64,000 bases of DNA from Ideonella sp. (GCA_015075545.1 JABTUC010000001.1:62001-126000); one strand, 5' to 3'. Shown: positions 21,234-30,008, counted from the first letter of the stretch. Numbers and translations are program-made. The notes: generated from the sequence alone by a model not told the origin.

Positions 21234-22256
21234 TCAGAACGAGTGACGCACGCCGACGTTGAAGCCCTTGGACTTGCCGCCGAGCAGGCTGGCATTACCC
21301 GTCGAACCGAGCGAGCCGCCCTGGATCGTCCGCGCGGAGCCCGCCTTGTTGGAGAGCTGCGCATAGCCGCCATAGAGCGCGGTGCGCTTGGACATGTTGT
21401 AGATGTACTGCAGCGCCCATTGGTTCGCATCCATGGTGTCGATGCTGGTGCCCTTGTCGTCGACCTTGGCGTAGCCGGCCTTGAACTCGCCCTGGCCCAG
21501 AGGCACGCTGACGCTGATCTCGTAGAAGTTCTCTTTCAGACTGCCCCACTTGTTCTGGTTGTACAAGCCGAACAGCTTGGCAGCGCCGAAGTTCCACGAC
21601 GCGCCGACGTTCATGATCTTGAACTTGTTGACGGAAGTGGTCTCAGTGACGCCGTAACCCAGCGCCACGTCGATCGGGCCGGCCGCATAGCCGCCGCGCA
21701 GACCGTAGTACTTGTTGTTGTCGTTGCCCTGACCCAGCGCGTACTGCGCCTGGCCATACACGCCGCCCAGGTTGCCCGGCAGGATGTAGCCGATGCTGTT
21801 GTTGGTGCGCGCGATGGTGGTGGCGCCGCTGCCCAGGTTGGTGATCAGGTTCAGGCCCTGGCCGATGCCGTTGGCACCGTAGACGTCGAAGAACACCAGG
21901 TTCCAGAACGACGGGTCGTAGTCGCGGCCGAAGCGCACTTCGCCGCCTTGCTGGCTGATCAGGCTGACCGTGGAACGACGCGTGAAGTTGAGGGCAAGCG
22001 GGTTGCCGTCTTGGTTGCTCATCGGCGCTTCGAGGTGGAAGCCGGCGCTGAGGCCGCCGCCCAGGTCTTCGACACCGCGGAAGCCCAACCGGTTGCTGTT
22101 CAACTGGTTGCTCATCATCTGGGTGCCCTTGACGTTGCCGTTCTTGATCTGGTTGATGCTCAGATCGACCACGCCCCAGATCGTCACCGACGACTGCGCC
22201 GACGCCACGCCGGCATAGGCGCCGAGCACTGCGAGGGCGAGCAAGGTTTTCTTCAT
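21234..22256 (-). CDS. Burkholderiales-type general porin (16-stranded, OmpC-like)
   Basis: An outer-membrane trimeric porin for small hydrophilic solutes. The 340-residue protein has signal peptide MKKTLLALAVLGAYAGVASA with cleavage before QSSVTIWG. Alternating beta-strand motifs follow, including SRLGFRG-like NRLGFRGVEDLGGG, RRSTVSLI and the FGRDYDPSF loop. It ends GVRHSF with the terminal Phe needed for Bam recognition. A strong AGGAG ribosome site lies 7 nt before the ATG, and the terminator downstream fits high expression. Confidence 0.95.
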   Translation of the reverse strand: MKKTLLALAVLGAYAGVASAQSSVTIWGVVDLSINQIKNGNVKGTQMMSNQLNSNRLGFRGVEDLGGGLSAGFHLEAPMSNQDGNPLALNFTRRSTVSLISQQGGEVRFGRDYDPSFWNLVFFDVYGANGIGQGLNLITNLGSGATTIARTNNSIGYILPGNLGGVYGQAQYALGQGNDNNKYYGLRGGYAAGPIDVALGYGVTETTSVNKFKIMNVGASWNFGAAKLFGLYNQNKWGSLKENFYEISVSVPLGQGEFKAGYAKVDDKGTSIDTMDANQWALQYIYNMSKRTALYGGYAQLSNKAGSARTIQGGSLGSTGNASLLGGKSKGFNVGVRHSF

Positions 22257-22382
22257 TGCAATGATCTCCTAGGTTTGAACGAGAGGCCCTGATTCCATGG
22301 ACAGCCGCCGCGCCGACGTGGGCGAAGGCCAATCAGGCCAACCTCCTCAGCGGAAGCTGCCGGCTATTGCACCAGAGCGGTC

Positions 22383-22416
22383 GGGCCGATGCAAAGCCTG
22401 AAACCGTAATCGGCCC
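22383..22416. promoter_or_regulatory. Inverted repeat in the porin/coq7 spacer
   Basis: GGGCCGAT (22383-22390) and ATCGGCCC (22409-22416) are perfect inverted copies 18 bp apart, in the 269-bp divergent spacer between porin and coq7. A shorter TGTTG/CAACA pair follows at 22422-22436. They could be an operator or an mRNA leader hairpin of the porin. Nothing else was recognised in this spacer apart from the coq7 -10-like box. Confidence 0.3.
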
Positions 22417-22512
22417 GCTGATGTTGTCTGGCAACAACGCGCAACAGCCGTCAATGGCGTTGCTGGTGAATCCAGCGGCGACCCCTGGGCAAACCCGCCC
22501 CAGGGCTTGCGC

Positions 22513-22518
22513 TAAGCT
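22513..22518 (+). promoter_or_regulatory. -10-like box TAAGCT before coq7
   Basis: TAAGCT (T-A-N3-T) ends 7 nt before the coq7 ATG. It is one of several such placements in the window that predict leaderless or near-leaderless mRNA. Confidence 0.3.
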
Positions 22519-22525
22519 GCATTCG

Positions 22526-23143
22526 ATGGCCCTTGACGAGTGGATCGTTGCGGCCGACGAAATGTTGCGCACGTTGAGCGGCGGATCGCACGCCGCTCGG
22601 GCGCACCCGACGGCCGGTGAAGCCACGCTGTCACCGCACGAAAGCAAGCTCTCGGGCGCGCTGATTCGCGTGGACCATGTCGGCGAGGTGTGTGCGCAGG
22701 CGCTGTACCAGGCGCAGGCGCTGGTGGCACGTTCGCCCGAAGTGCGTCGGCAGATGCGCCGCGCCGCCACCGAGGAAGTGGACCACTTGGCGTGGACCGA
22801 GCGCCGACTGGCCGAACTGGGGGCGCGCACCAGCATGCTCAACCCGCTGTGGTTCGCCGGTGCGTTCGGCCTCGGCCTCGCGGCGGGCCTGGCCGGCGAC
22901 CGCTGGAGCCTGGGCTTCGTGCTCGAGACCGAGCGTCAGGTGGAACAGCACCTCGCCGGCCACCTCGACCGCCTGCCGGCCGGCGATGCGCCGTCGCGCG
23001 CGATCGTCGAGCAGATGAAGGTCGACGAAGCGCACCACGCCGAGGCCGCGCGGGCCGCCGGCGCCGCCGAACTGCCCGCCCCGATCAGGCTCGCGATGCG
23101 CCTGGCCGCGCGGCTGATGACCGGCACCGCGCACTACGTCTGA
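22526..23143 (+). CDS. coq7: Demethoxyubiquinone hydroxylase Coq7
   Basis: A membrane-associated di-iron monooxygenase that hydroxylates the ubiquinone precursor at C6. The 205-residue protein has the ferritin-like four-helix iron ligands: Glu in RVDHVGEV, ExxH in TEEVDHL, Glu in FVLETERQVEQH, and ExxH in VDEAHHAE. I start at the ATG at 22526 (MALDEWIVAADE). The upstream in-frame extension is not conserved-looking. It is convergent with the osmC gene and divergent from the porin. Confidence 0.94.
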   Translation: MALDEWIVAADEMLRTLSGGSHAARAHPTAGEATLSPHESKLSGALIRVDHVGEVCAQALYQAQALVARSPEVRRQMRRAATEEVDHLAWTERRLAELGARTSMLNPLWFAGAFGLGLAAGLAGDRWSLGFVLETERQVEQHLAGHLDRLPAGDAPSRAIVEQMKVDEAHHAEAARAAGAAELPAPIRLAMRLAARLMTGTAHYV

Positions 23144-23216
23144 AACCCGTCGCGATGCCGCTCGAGCGGCCTGCCCGACCCGGCCAACTCCGACCCGAGC
23201 GCTTCGCACGGCGCGC

Positions 23217-23639
23217 TCACGCCGCGACGAGTTCGTAGCTCGTGCTGACCTCGGCCGTCTTGGCCAGCATCGCGGTGGCCGAGCAGTACTTGTCGTGCGA
23301 CAGCGCCACCGCGCGCGCCACCGCGTCGCCGTCGAGCTCGCGACCGGCGACGACGAAGTGCAGGTGGATGCGCGTGAAGACCTTGGGATCGGCGGCGGCG
23401 CGCTCGGCCTGCAGCTTCACGCTGCAGCCATGCACGTCGTGGCGCCCGCGTCGCAGGATGGTGACCACGTCGTAGGCCGCGCAACCGCCGGTGCCGGCGA
23501 GCACGGTCTCCATCGGCCGCGGCGCCAGGTTGCGGCCACCGCCGTCGACGGCGCCGTCCATCGTCAGCAAATGTCCGCTGCCGGTTTCGGCCACGAACGC
23601 CATGCCGCCGTCACGCACCCAGTGCACCGTGCATTCCAT
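23217..23639 (-). CDS. OsmC/Ohr family protein (YhfA-like)
   Basis: A small thiol-dependent peroxidase-type or unknown-function OsmC fold protein of 140 residues. The two family cysteines are present in GTGGCAAYDVV and HDKYCSATAML. The pattern is closer to the YhfA branch than to Ohr. The start MECTVHWVRDGG at 23639 is preferred; the longer frame runs into the ilvA promoter region. It is convergent with coq7 and divergent from ilvA. Confidence 0.88.
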   Translation of the reverse strand: MECTVHWVRDGGMAFVAETGSGHLLTMDGAVDGGGRNLAPRPMETVLAGTGGCAAYDVVTILRRGRHDVHGCSVKLQAERAAADPKVFTRIHLHFVVAGRELDGDAVARAVALSHDKYCSATAMLAKTAEVSTSYELVAA

Positions 23640-23766
23640 CCGTGCTGCTCCTGCTCGTGGACCGTTGGCGCGCCGCTGCGCGCGGCTCGCGCGTCGGGCG
23701 ATTGTCCCGAATCGGGCCGTGTGGCGCTCGCATATGATGCAGCGCCGCGAGAAGCCCCATCCCACC

Positions 23767-25311
23767 ATGGCCCGCAACCAGCGCAAGCCGCCTGCGGGCA
23801 GCCGCGAAGACTACCTGCAGCGCATCCTGACGGCGCGCGTCTACGACGTGGCGCGCGAGACGCAGCTCGATCACGCGCGCGCGCTGTCGCGCCGCCTGGG
23901 CAACCATGTGCTGCTCAAGCGCGAGGACCAGCAGAGCGTGTTCAGCTTCAAGCTGCGCGGCGCCTACAACAAGATGGTCCACCTGACCCCCGCGCAACTC
24001 GCGCGCGGCGTGATCTGCTCTTCGGCCGGCAACCACGCGCAGGGCGTGGCGCTGGCCGCGCGGCGTCTGGGCTGTCGTGCAGTGGTGGTGATGCCGGTCA
24101 CCACGCCGCGCGTGAAGGTCGACGCCGTGCAGGCGCTCGGCGGCGAGGTGGTGCTGCACGGCGACAGCTATTCCGACGCCTACGAGCATGCCCTCGTACT
24201 GCAGCGGCGGCAGCGCCTGAGCTTCGTGCATCCGTTCGACGACCCCGACGTGATCGCCGGCCAGGGCACGATCGGCATGGAGATCGCGCGCCAGCACCAG
24301 GGGCCGCTGCACGCGGTGTTCGTCGCTGTCGGCGGCGGCGGCCTGATCTCGGGCGTGGCGGCGTACTTGAAATCGGTGCGCCCCGATGTGCGCATCGTCG
24401 GCGTGCAGATGCGCGACTCCGACGCGATGGCGCGCTCGGTGCGCGCCGGCAAGCGCATCGAGCTGGCCGAGGTGGGGCTGTTCTCCGACGGCACCGCGGT
24501 CAAGCTGGTGGGCGAGGAGACCTTCCGCCTGGCGCGGCAGTGGGTCGACGAATTCGTTCGCGTCGACACCGACGAGGTGTGCGCCGCGATCAAGGACGTG
24601 TTCCAGGACACCCGCACCGTGCTCGAGCCCGCCGGCGCGCTCGGCGTGGCGGGCATCAAGCAGTACGTGGCCCGGCGCAAGGTCAAGGGGCAGACGCTGG
24701 CCACCATCACCTGCGGCGCCAACATGAACTTCGACCGCCTGCGCTTCGTGGCCGAGCGTGCCGAGTTCGGCGAGCAGCGCGAGGCGCTGTTCGCGGTGAC
24801 GATCCCCGAGCGGCGCGGCTCGTTCAAGCAGTTCTGCGAGCTGATCGGGCCGCGCGCGGTCACCGAGTTCAACTACCGCATCTCCGACGAGAAGCTGGCG
24901 CACGTGTTCGTCGGCATCGCGATCGCGCGCCGCGACGAGGCGCAGCGCATCGCGCGACTGTTCGAGCGCCACGGCTTTCCGACGCTCGACCTCACCGACG
25001 ACGAGCTGGCCAAGGAGCACGTGCGCCACATGGTCGGCGGCCACTCCGAGCTGGCGCGGCACGAGCGGCTGCTGAGCTTCGTCTTCCCCGAGCGCCCGGG
25101 GGCGCTGATGCGCTTTCTGTCGGCGCTGCACCCGGGCTGGAACATCAGCCTGTTCCACTACCGCAACCAGGGTGCCGACTACGGCCGCATCCTGGTGGGC
25201 ATCCAGGTGCCGGCCAGCGACCGCGCGGCGTTCGACGACTTCCTGGCGACGCTGGCGTATCCGTATACCGAGGAGACTCGCAACCCCGTGTATTCGTTGT
25301 TCTTGCGCTGA
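23767..25311 (+). CDS. ilvA: Threonine ammonia-lyase, biosynthetic
   Basis: The PLP enzyme converting threonine to 2-oxobutyrate, the first step to isoleucine. It is 514 residues long, the same as the E. coli enzyme, with the PLP lysine at Lys62 in FSFKLRGAYNK and the glycine-rich phosphate loop VGGGGLISG. Two C-terminal ACT-like regulatory domains (from about residue 330) include ERRGSFKQF and ERPGALMRFL, for isoleucine feedback. The ATG at 23767 was chosen by alignment. An in-frame upstream ATG pair lies inside the probable promoter (TATGAT at 23733-23738). Confidence 0.96.
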   Translation: MARNQRKPPAGSREDYLQRILTARVYDVARETQLDHARALSRRLGNHVLLKREDQQSVFSFKLRGAYNKMVHLTPAQLARGVICSSAGNHAQGVALAARRLGCRAVVVMPVTTPRVKVDAVQALGGEVVLHGDSYSDAYEHALVLQRRQRLSFVHPFDDPDVIAGQGTIGMEIARQHQGPLHAVFVAVGGGGLISGVAAYLKSVRPDVRIVGVQMRDSDAMARSVRAGKRIELAEVGLFSDGTAVKLVGEETFRLARQWVDEFVRVDTDEVCAAIKDVFQDTRTVLEPAGALGVAGIKQYVARRKVKGQTLATITCGANMNFDRLRFVAERAEFGEQREALFAVTIPERRGSFKQFCELIGPRAVTEFNYRISDEKLAHVFVGIAIARRDEAQRIARLFERHGFPTLDLTDDELAKEHVRHMVGGHSELARHERLLSFVFPERPGALMRFLSALHPGWNISLFHYRNQGADYGRILVGIQVPASDRAAFDDFLATLAYPYTEETRNPVYSLFLR

Positions 25312-25345
25312 GCGGGCCCGGCTCGCCGACGCGAGCTTCGATACG

Positions 25346-25351
25346 TACACT
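25346..25351 (+). promoter_or_regulatory. -10 box TACACT before the cobT-like gene
   Basis: TACACT ends 8 nt before the ATG at 25360, in the 48-bp gap after ilvA. It suggests a separate, near-leaderless transcript. Confidence 0.35.
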
Positions 25352-25359
25352 ATCGCGCC

Positions 25360-26454
25360 ATGTCGGCCGAGCGCTCGCTGATCGCCCCCACCTCCAAGCC
25401 GCTGCTGGAAAGCGCGCTGAAGGACAAGCTGCAGCGGCGCGCCGAGTCCACCGGCAGCCTGGGCGAGCTCGAGCCGCTGGCGATCCGCCTCGGGCTGATG
25501 CAGAACACGCTGAAGCCGCGCTTTCGCGACCCGCAACTGGTGATCTTCGCGGCCGACCACGGCCTGGCCGTCGACGGCCTGGCCGCACCGCAACGCCGGC
25601 AGACTCACGAGCAGGTGGCGCAACTACTCACCGGCCAGTTGCCGGTCTCGGTGTTCGCGCGCATCCAGGGGCTCGAGCTGTCGGTGGTCGATTGCGGCGT
25701 CGCCGAGATGGTGGCGCCGCACGACCGTCTGATCCGCCGCAAGATCGCGCACGGCACGCGCAACTCGCGCGTCGGGCCGGCGATGGCCGTCGATCAGGCG
25801 CATGCGGCGATCCGCGCCGGCATGGAGATCGGCGACACCCTGCGCGGCAACCTGGTGGCGGTGGCCGGCATCGGCGTCGGCGCGCACGAAAGCGCCGCGC
25901 TGGTGCTGTCGCGCCTCACCGACACGCCGGTGCGCGACCTCATCGTCAGCGGCCCGGCGATGAACACCGACCTGCTGAACCACCTGATGCAGATCGTGCA
26001 GGCGGTGCAGGCCAAGCACCGCGACGTCACCGACCCGGTCGAGGTGCTGGCCGCGTTCGGCGGCTTCGAGGTCGCGGTGATGGTGGGCGTGCTGCTGGTG
26101 GCCGCGAGCAAGCGCCACCTGATCATGATCGACGGCATGTCGGCCTGCGCCGCGCTGCTGGTGGCCTCGCGCATCGCCACCCCGGCCACCGACTACTGCG
26201 TGTTCTGCCGCAGCCACAGCCATCGCGGACTCGATCAGGCGCTCAACCTGTTTCGCGCCTCGGCGCTGCTCGAGCTCGGCATGGAGAGCACCGATGGCAC
26301 CGGCGCCGCGCTCGCCTGGCCGCTGGTCAGGAGCGCAGCGGCCCTGCTGACCGAGGTGGCCGAGGGCGAAGACCCGGGGCCGTCACGGCCGCAGGGCGTC
26401 AGCACGCAGGCGGCCGACTTCGGCCCTCCCGAGCCTACCGGCGACACGCACTGA
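25360..26454 (+). CDS. cobT: CobT-like nicotinate-nucleotide:dimethylbenzimidazole phosphoribosyltransferase
   Basis: 364 residues of the CobT family, which makes alpha-ribazole phosphate for the lower ligand of cobalamin. It keeps the family blocks FAADHGLA, GIGVGAHESAA, GFEVAVMVG and GMSACAALL. In known CobT proteins the general base is the Glu of LGEGTGAA; here the segment is STDGTGAA with Asp312 at that place. No other cobalamin genes are nearby, and the last 30 residues are an unrelated Pro-rich tail. It may be a true CobT using Asp, or a relative with another base substrate. Confidence 0.8.
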   Translation: MSAERSLIAPTSKPLLESALKDKLQRRAESTGSLGELEPLAIRLGLMQNTLKPRFRDPQLVIFAADHGLAVDGLAAPQRRQTHEQVAQLLTGQLPVSVFARIQGLELSVVDCGVAEMVAPHDRLIRRKIAHGTRNSRVGPAMAVDQAHAAIRAGMEIGDTLRGNLVAVAGIGVGAHESAALVLSRLTDTPVRDLIVSGPAMNTDLLNHLMQIVQAVQAKHRDVTDPVEVLAAFGGFEVAVMVGVLLVAASKRHLIMIDGMSACAALLVASRIATPATDYCVFCRSHSHRGLDQALNLFRASALLELGMESTDGTGAALAWPLVRSAAALLTEVAEGEDPGPSRPQGVSTQAADFGPPEPTGDTH

Positions 26455-26462
26455 CCGTGCGT
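26446..26462. terminator. Small hairpin between convergent cobT and gspC
   Basis: ACGCAC / GTGCGT with a 5-nt loop. It contains the cobT stop codon and touches the gspC stop. The stem is only 6 bp, so the call is weak. Confidence 0.3.
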
Positions 26463-27001
26463 CAGCGCGTGGCTGCCGGGTTGCCGCGCAGCGGCACCGA
26501 ACGCGGCAGTGCGGGCGTCGCTACCGCAGGCCGCGCCGGCGGCGCAGCAGGCGCTGCGCGCGCCGAGCGGTTGGGCTCGGGCACCGCGGGCAGTTCGAGC
26601 CGTACGGTAGGCGCACCACCTGCGGGGCCCAGCTCGGCTTGCCGGTGGTTCACCGCCAGCAACACCAGCGAGCCATCGACCACCCCACCCAGGCTCACCG
26701 GTCGCGGTGGCTTGTCACCCACCGCGATCAACGCCAGGCCCGTTGCCGCCGCGCTGCGCGGGGCCACCACACCGATCAACTTGTAGCGCGCGTCGACCGC
26801 CGGTGCCGGTGCTTCGGCGGTGGCGACGTGCGTGCTGCCCAGCAGCCGCGACAGATCGGCCGTGGCCACGGCGGCGTTCGCGCTCACCGTCACCGTGTGC
26901 GCCGGCGCGGGGTCGGCGCGCGCGAGCAGCCGCGTCAACCAGAACACCGCACTGGTCGCCACCAGGGCCCAGATTGCAAACGACAACAGGCGCGTGGCCA
27001 T
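26462..27001 (-). CDS. gspC: Type II secretion protein GspC (short form without PDZ)
   Basis: An inner-membrane protein linking the GspLM platform to the secretin GspD. The 179-residue protein has one N-terminal transmembrane helix (FAIWALVATSAVFWLTRLL). It also has the periplasmic HR domain around residues 72-120 (YKLIGVVAPRSAAATGLALIAVGDKPPRPV). A Pro/Ala-rich tail follows in place of the usual C-terminal PDZ or coiled coil. It is divergent from gspG across 47 bp, separated from the rest of the locus. Confidence 0.88.
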   Translation of the reverse strand: MATRLLSFAIWALVATSAVFWLTRLLARADPAPAHTVTVSANAAVATADLSRLLGSTHVATAEAPAPAVDARYKLIGVVAPRSAAATGLALIAVGDKPPRPVSLGGVVDGSLVLLAVNHRQAELGPAGGAPTVRLELPAVPEPNRSARAAPAAPPARPAVATPALPRSVPLRGNPAATR

Positions 27002-27007
27002 CGCACG

Positions 27008-27013
27008 ATTATC
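27008..27013 (-). promoter_or_regulatory. -10 box GATAAT before gspC
   Basis: On the minus strand GATAAT is followed by six bases and the gspC ATG. This again predicts a leaderless transcript. The plus-strand gspG promoter must share this 47-bp spacer. Confidence 0.4.
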
Positions 27014-27048
27014 ATGCAGCCCACCTCGCGCAGACTGCTTCGCCGTTG

Positions 27049-27492
27049 ATGAGTCAAACCCTCGCCGTCCGCCGTCGTCGACACCGTGTGCACGGCTTCA
27101 CGTTGATCGAATTGATGGTGGTGCTGGTCATCATCGGCGTGCTGGCGGCGTTCATCGTGCCCAACGTGCTCGACCGCGCCGACGACGCCCGGGTCACGGC
27201 GGCACGCAGCGACGTCAACAATTTGATGCAGGCTCTCAAGCTGTATCGGTTGGACAATCAGCGCTATCCATCGGCCGATCAGGGCCTCGGCGCGCTGGTG
27301 CGCAAGCCGACGAGCGGAACCATTCCGTCCAATTGGCGGCCTTACCTCGAGAAGTTGCCCAACGACCCTTGGGGGCGGCCGTATCAGTATCTGAATCCAG
27401 GTGTGCAAGGTGAGATCGATGTCTTCAGCTTCGGTGCCGACGGCCAGCCCGGCGGCGAAGGGCCGAACGCCGACATCGGGTCGTGGCAGTAG
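27049..27492 (+). CDS. gspG: Type II secretion major pseudopilin GspG
   Basis: The main pilin-like subunit of the T2SS pseudopilus. The 147-residue protein has a prepilin peptidase site HG|FTLIELMVVLVIIGVLAAFIVPN with Glu5 of the mature protein. It keeps the GspG C-terminal block YPSADQGLGALVRKP and the NDPWGRPYQY calcium-site region. It is the first gene of the plus-strand gsp operon. Confidence 0.96.
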   Translation: MSQTLAVRRRRHRVHGFTLIELMVVLVIIGVLAAFIVPNVLDRADDARVTAARSDVNNLMQALKLYRLDNQRYPSADQGLGALVRKPTSGTIPSNWRPYLEKLPNDPWGRPYQYLNPGVQGEIDVFSFGADGQPGGEGPNADIGSWQ

Positions 27493-27928
27493 GCCGCGGC
27501 GGGCCGCGGCGCGCGGCTTCACGCTGATCGAGCTGATGGTCGTGGTGGCGCTGATCGCGATCGCGGTCGGCCTGGTCTCGCTGTCGTTGCGCGACCCGGC
27601 GGCAGCGCAGCTCGACCGCGAGGCGGTGCGACTGGCCGCACTGCTGGAGACCGCGCGCGCCGAGTCGCGTGCCAGCGGCGTCGCGCTGCGCTTCGAGCTG
27701 CCGTCGCAGCCCGGCGACAGCGGGTTCCGTTTCGTCGGCGCGGTCGGCGGCGAGCCGCTGCCCAGCAGGTGGCTCGCCGACGGGGTCAGCGCCGAGATCA
27801 TCGGGGGCCGCACGTTGACGCTCGGGCCCGAGCCGTTGATCGGCCCCCAACGCATCGTGCTGCGGCTGGGCGAGCGCAACCTCACGTTGGCGACCGACGG
27901 CATCGGCCCGTTCGCCGCGGTGCCATGA
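27419..27928 (+). CDS. gspH: Type II secretion minor pseudopilin GspH
   Basis: A minor pseudopilin with cleavage site RG|FTLIELMVVVALIAIAVGLVSLS. The only good start I find is the ATG at 27419, preceded by AAGGTGAG at the right spacing. It lies 74 nt inside gspG in another frame and gives a long basic leader of about 38 residues. No later ATG/GTG exists before the prepilin site. The product is 169 residues and its stop overlaps gspI (ATGA). Confidence 0.88.
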   Translation: MSSASVPTASPAAKGRTPTSGRGSRPRRAAARGFTLIELMVVVALIAIAVGLVSLSLRDPAAAQLDREAVRLAALLETARAESRASGVALRFELPSQPGDSGFRFVGAVGGEPLPSRWLADGVSAEIIGGRTLTLGPEPLIGPQRIVLRLGERNLTLATDGIGPFAAVP

Positions 27929-28287
27929 CGCACCGCCGCGGCGGTTTCACGCTGGTGGAGGTGCTGGTGGCGGTGGCCGTGGTGGCGATCGCGCTGGCCG
28001 CGGGGCTCAAGGCGGCCGGCGCGCTGACCGACAACGCACAGCGCCTGAGCGACGTGGTCAGTGCGCAATGGTGCGCCGACAATGCGCTCACCGATCTGCG
28101 GCTGACGCGGCAGTTCCCCGGTGTCGGCGACGCCGATTTCGACTGCAACCAGCTCGGTCGCGACTACAAGGGCAAGCTGGTGACGCGGCCGACGCCGAAC
28201 CCCAACTTCCGGCGCGTCGATGCCGTGATGCTCGACGACGCCGGCGTCGCGATCCTCACGCTGTCGACCGTGCTCGGCCGCTATTGA
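27925..28287 (+). CDS. gspI: Type II secretion minor pseudopilin GspI
   Basis: A 120-residue minor pseudopilin with a short leader MTHRRGG and FTLVEVLVAVAVVAIALAAGL. The GspI signature WCADNALTDLRL follows about 30 residues later. GspI, J and K form the tip complex. The start overlaps the gspH stop by ATGA. Confidence 0.94.
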   Translation: MTHRRGGFTLVEVLVAVAVVAIALAAGLKAAGALTDNAQRLSDVVSAQWCADNALTDLRLTRQFPGVGDADFDCNQLGRDYKGKLVTRPTPNPNFRRVDAVMLDDAGVAILTLSTVLGRY

Positions 28288-28289
28288 CG

Positions 28290-28934
28290 ATGAAGCAGGT
28301 CCGCCGCGCAGCGGGATTCACCCTGGTCGAGGTGCTGGTGGCGCTGCTGATCATGGCGGTGCTGTCGGCCATGGCCTGGCAAGGCGTCGACGGCATGGTG
28401 CGCGCGCGCGACGCCAGCCAGGAGGCCACCGAGCGCACGCTGCGGCTGACCACCGTGATGGCGCAATGGGAGCAGGACCTGGCTTCGCTGTACGACAACG
28501 CCAGCGTGCCGGCGATCGCCTTCGACGGCGCCAACCTGCGGTTGGCGCGCGTGACGCCCGACGGCGCTCAGGTCGTCGTGTGGTCCTTGCGCGACGGTGT
28601 CTGGCGGCGCTGGGCGAGCCCGAGCGTGCGCCGCGCGTTCGAGCTGCAGCAGGCATGGCTGATGAGCCAACAACTGCTCGGCACCGAGGAGCAGCAGGTG
28701 CGCCTGCTCGACGGCGCGACGCAGTGGCAGCTCTACTTCTTTCGCGGTAACGCCTGGAGCAACGCGCAGTCGAGTGCCGGCACGGCGCCGGCCGCCGCCG
28801 CGGCAGCAGCGGCGGCAGGAGCAACGGCTCCGGCGGCACCGCGCGTGGCGTTGCCCAGCGGCGTGCGGCTGGTGCTCAGCTTCGGCGACGCGCGCCGTCT
28901 GACGCGCGATTCGCTGGTGGGGCCCACGTCGTGA
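28290..28934 (+). CDS. gspJ: Type II secretion minor pseudopilin GspJ
   Basis: A 214-residue pseudopilin with leader MKQVRRAAG and FTLVEVLVALLIMAVLSAMAW. GspJ-type features are MAQWEQDL and the aromatic-rich region. A low-complexity Ala tract (nine consecutive Ala within an Ala/Pro run, DNA about 28785-28845) interrupts the C-terminal domain and may be a slippage-prone linker. It starts 2 nt after gspI and overlaps gspK by GTGA. Confidence 0.94.
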   Translation: MKQVRRAAGFTLVEVLVALLIMAVLSAMAWQGVDGMVRARDASQEATERTLRLTTVMAQWEQDLASLYDNASVPAIAFDGANLRLARVTPDGAQVVVWSLRDGVWRRWASPSVRRAFELQQAWLMSQQLLGTEEQQVRLLDGATQWQLYFFRGNAWSNAQSSAGTAPAAAAAAAAAGATAPAAPRVALPSGVRLVLSFGDARRLTRDSLVGPTS

Positions 28935-29884
28935 GCCGCCGGCGCACCACCGCCCGGCGCACGCGCGGCGCCGCGTTGCTGATCGCGATGTCGCTGCTGG
29001 CGCTGGTCACCACGCTGGCCGCCGGCATGGTGTGGCAGCAGTACCGCGCGATCCAGGTCGAGGCCGCCGAGCGCTCGCGCACGCAATCGGCGTGGATCCT
29101 CAACGGTGCGCTCGACTGGGCGCGCCTGATCCTGCGCGAAGACGCGCGCAGCGGCGGCCCCACCGCGCTCAGCGAGCCGTGGGCCACGCCGCTGGCCGAG
29201 GCGCGTCTGTCGACATTCCTGGCCAGCGACAAGGACCACAGCGCCGACGAAGGGCCCGATGCCTTCCTGTCGGGCTCGATCGTCGATCTGCAGTCGCGCT
29301 ACAACCTGCGCAACCTGATCGACGGCAACAAGGTTGTCGCGGGAGAACTCGCGACGCTGACGCGCCTGTGCGAGTCCGCTGGCGTGCCCAGCGACACCGC
29401 GCCGCGCATCGCCGAAGGCCTGCGCGCGGCCTGGGGTGGCGTCGACGCGCAGGCCGCGGCAGCTCCGCTGGCACCGCGCACGCTGGCGCAGCTGCAGTGG
29501 CTGGACATCGACCCCGAAACGATCGAGCGGCTGCACGGCCTCGTCGTGCTGCTGCCGGTGCGCACCACGGTCAATCTCAACACCGCCGACGCCGAGGTGA
29601 TCGCCGCGGTCAGCCCCGGGCTCGACGCCGGCGCCGCGCAGGCGCTGGTGCAGAAACGCCAGCACGGCGCGTATCGGTCGGTCGACTCGGCGCGCAAGCA
29701 GGTGTCGTCGCCCAATCTGCTCGACCCCAAGGCCGTCGGCGTGACCTCCAACTTCTTCGAGGTGCACGGCAAGCTGCGGCTCGACGACCGTGCCCTCGAG
29801 GAGCGATCGGTCGTCGAGCGGCGTGGGCTCGAGGTGGTGACGATCCTGCGCGAGCGGGTGGCCAGCGTGGTGCCCGATCGATGA
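28931..29884 (+). CDS. gspK: Type II secretion minor pseudopilin GspK
   Basis: A large pseudopilin that caps the tip complex, 317 residues. Its N-terminus is RRTRGAALLIAMSLLALVTTLAAGMVW, with Ala in place of Phe after the cleavage site, as is usual for GspK. The GspK helical insertion includes TVNLNTADAEVIAAV, a helix-hairpin-helix-like motif common in this family. The GTG start at 28931 overlaps the gspJ stop. A 124-bp gap to gspL follows in which I see no gene. Confidence 0.94.
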   Translation: MSRRRTTARRTRGAALLIAMSLLALVTTLAAGMVWQQYRAIQVEAAERSRTQSAWILNGALDWARLILREDARSGGPTALSEPWATPLAEARLSTFLASDKDHSADEGPDAFLSGSIVDLQSRYNLRNLIDGNKVVAGELATLTRLCESAGVPSDTAPRIAEGLRAAWGGVDAQAAAAPLAPRTLAQLQWLDIDPETIERLHGLVVLLPVRTTVNLNTADAEVIAAVSPGLDAGAAQALVQKRQHGAYRSVDSARKQVSSPNLLDPKAVGVTSNFFEVHGKLRLDDRALEERSVVERRGLEVVTILRERVASVVPDR

Positions 29885-30008
29885 ATCACGGCGACACCCG
29901 CGCCGCCAGCGGCCACGCCGTCGCCGCTCGCTTTGCGTTCCAACTGCTCGATTTGCGCCGCGGTCGGCTTGTGAGCCCCCGTCAAAGCGTTTAGCCTTCG
30001 CCGTCCCC

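Noticed and set aside
23295-26786. 1163-codon plus-strand frame over ilvA and cobT
   Set aside because: It runs out of frame through IlvA and CobT, both recognised in another frame, and has no coherent domain.
28785-28845. Ala-codon run in gspJ as a possible phase-variable repeat
   Set aside because: The codons are mixed GCC/GCG/GCA and the unit is a triplet, so slippage would not shift the frame; it is a low-complexity linker.
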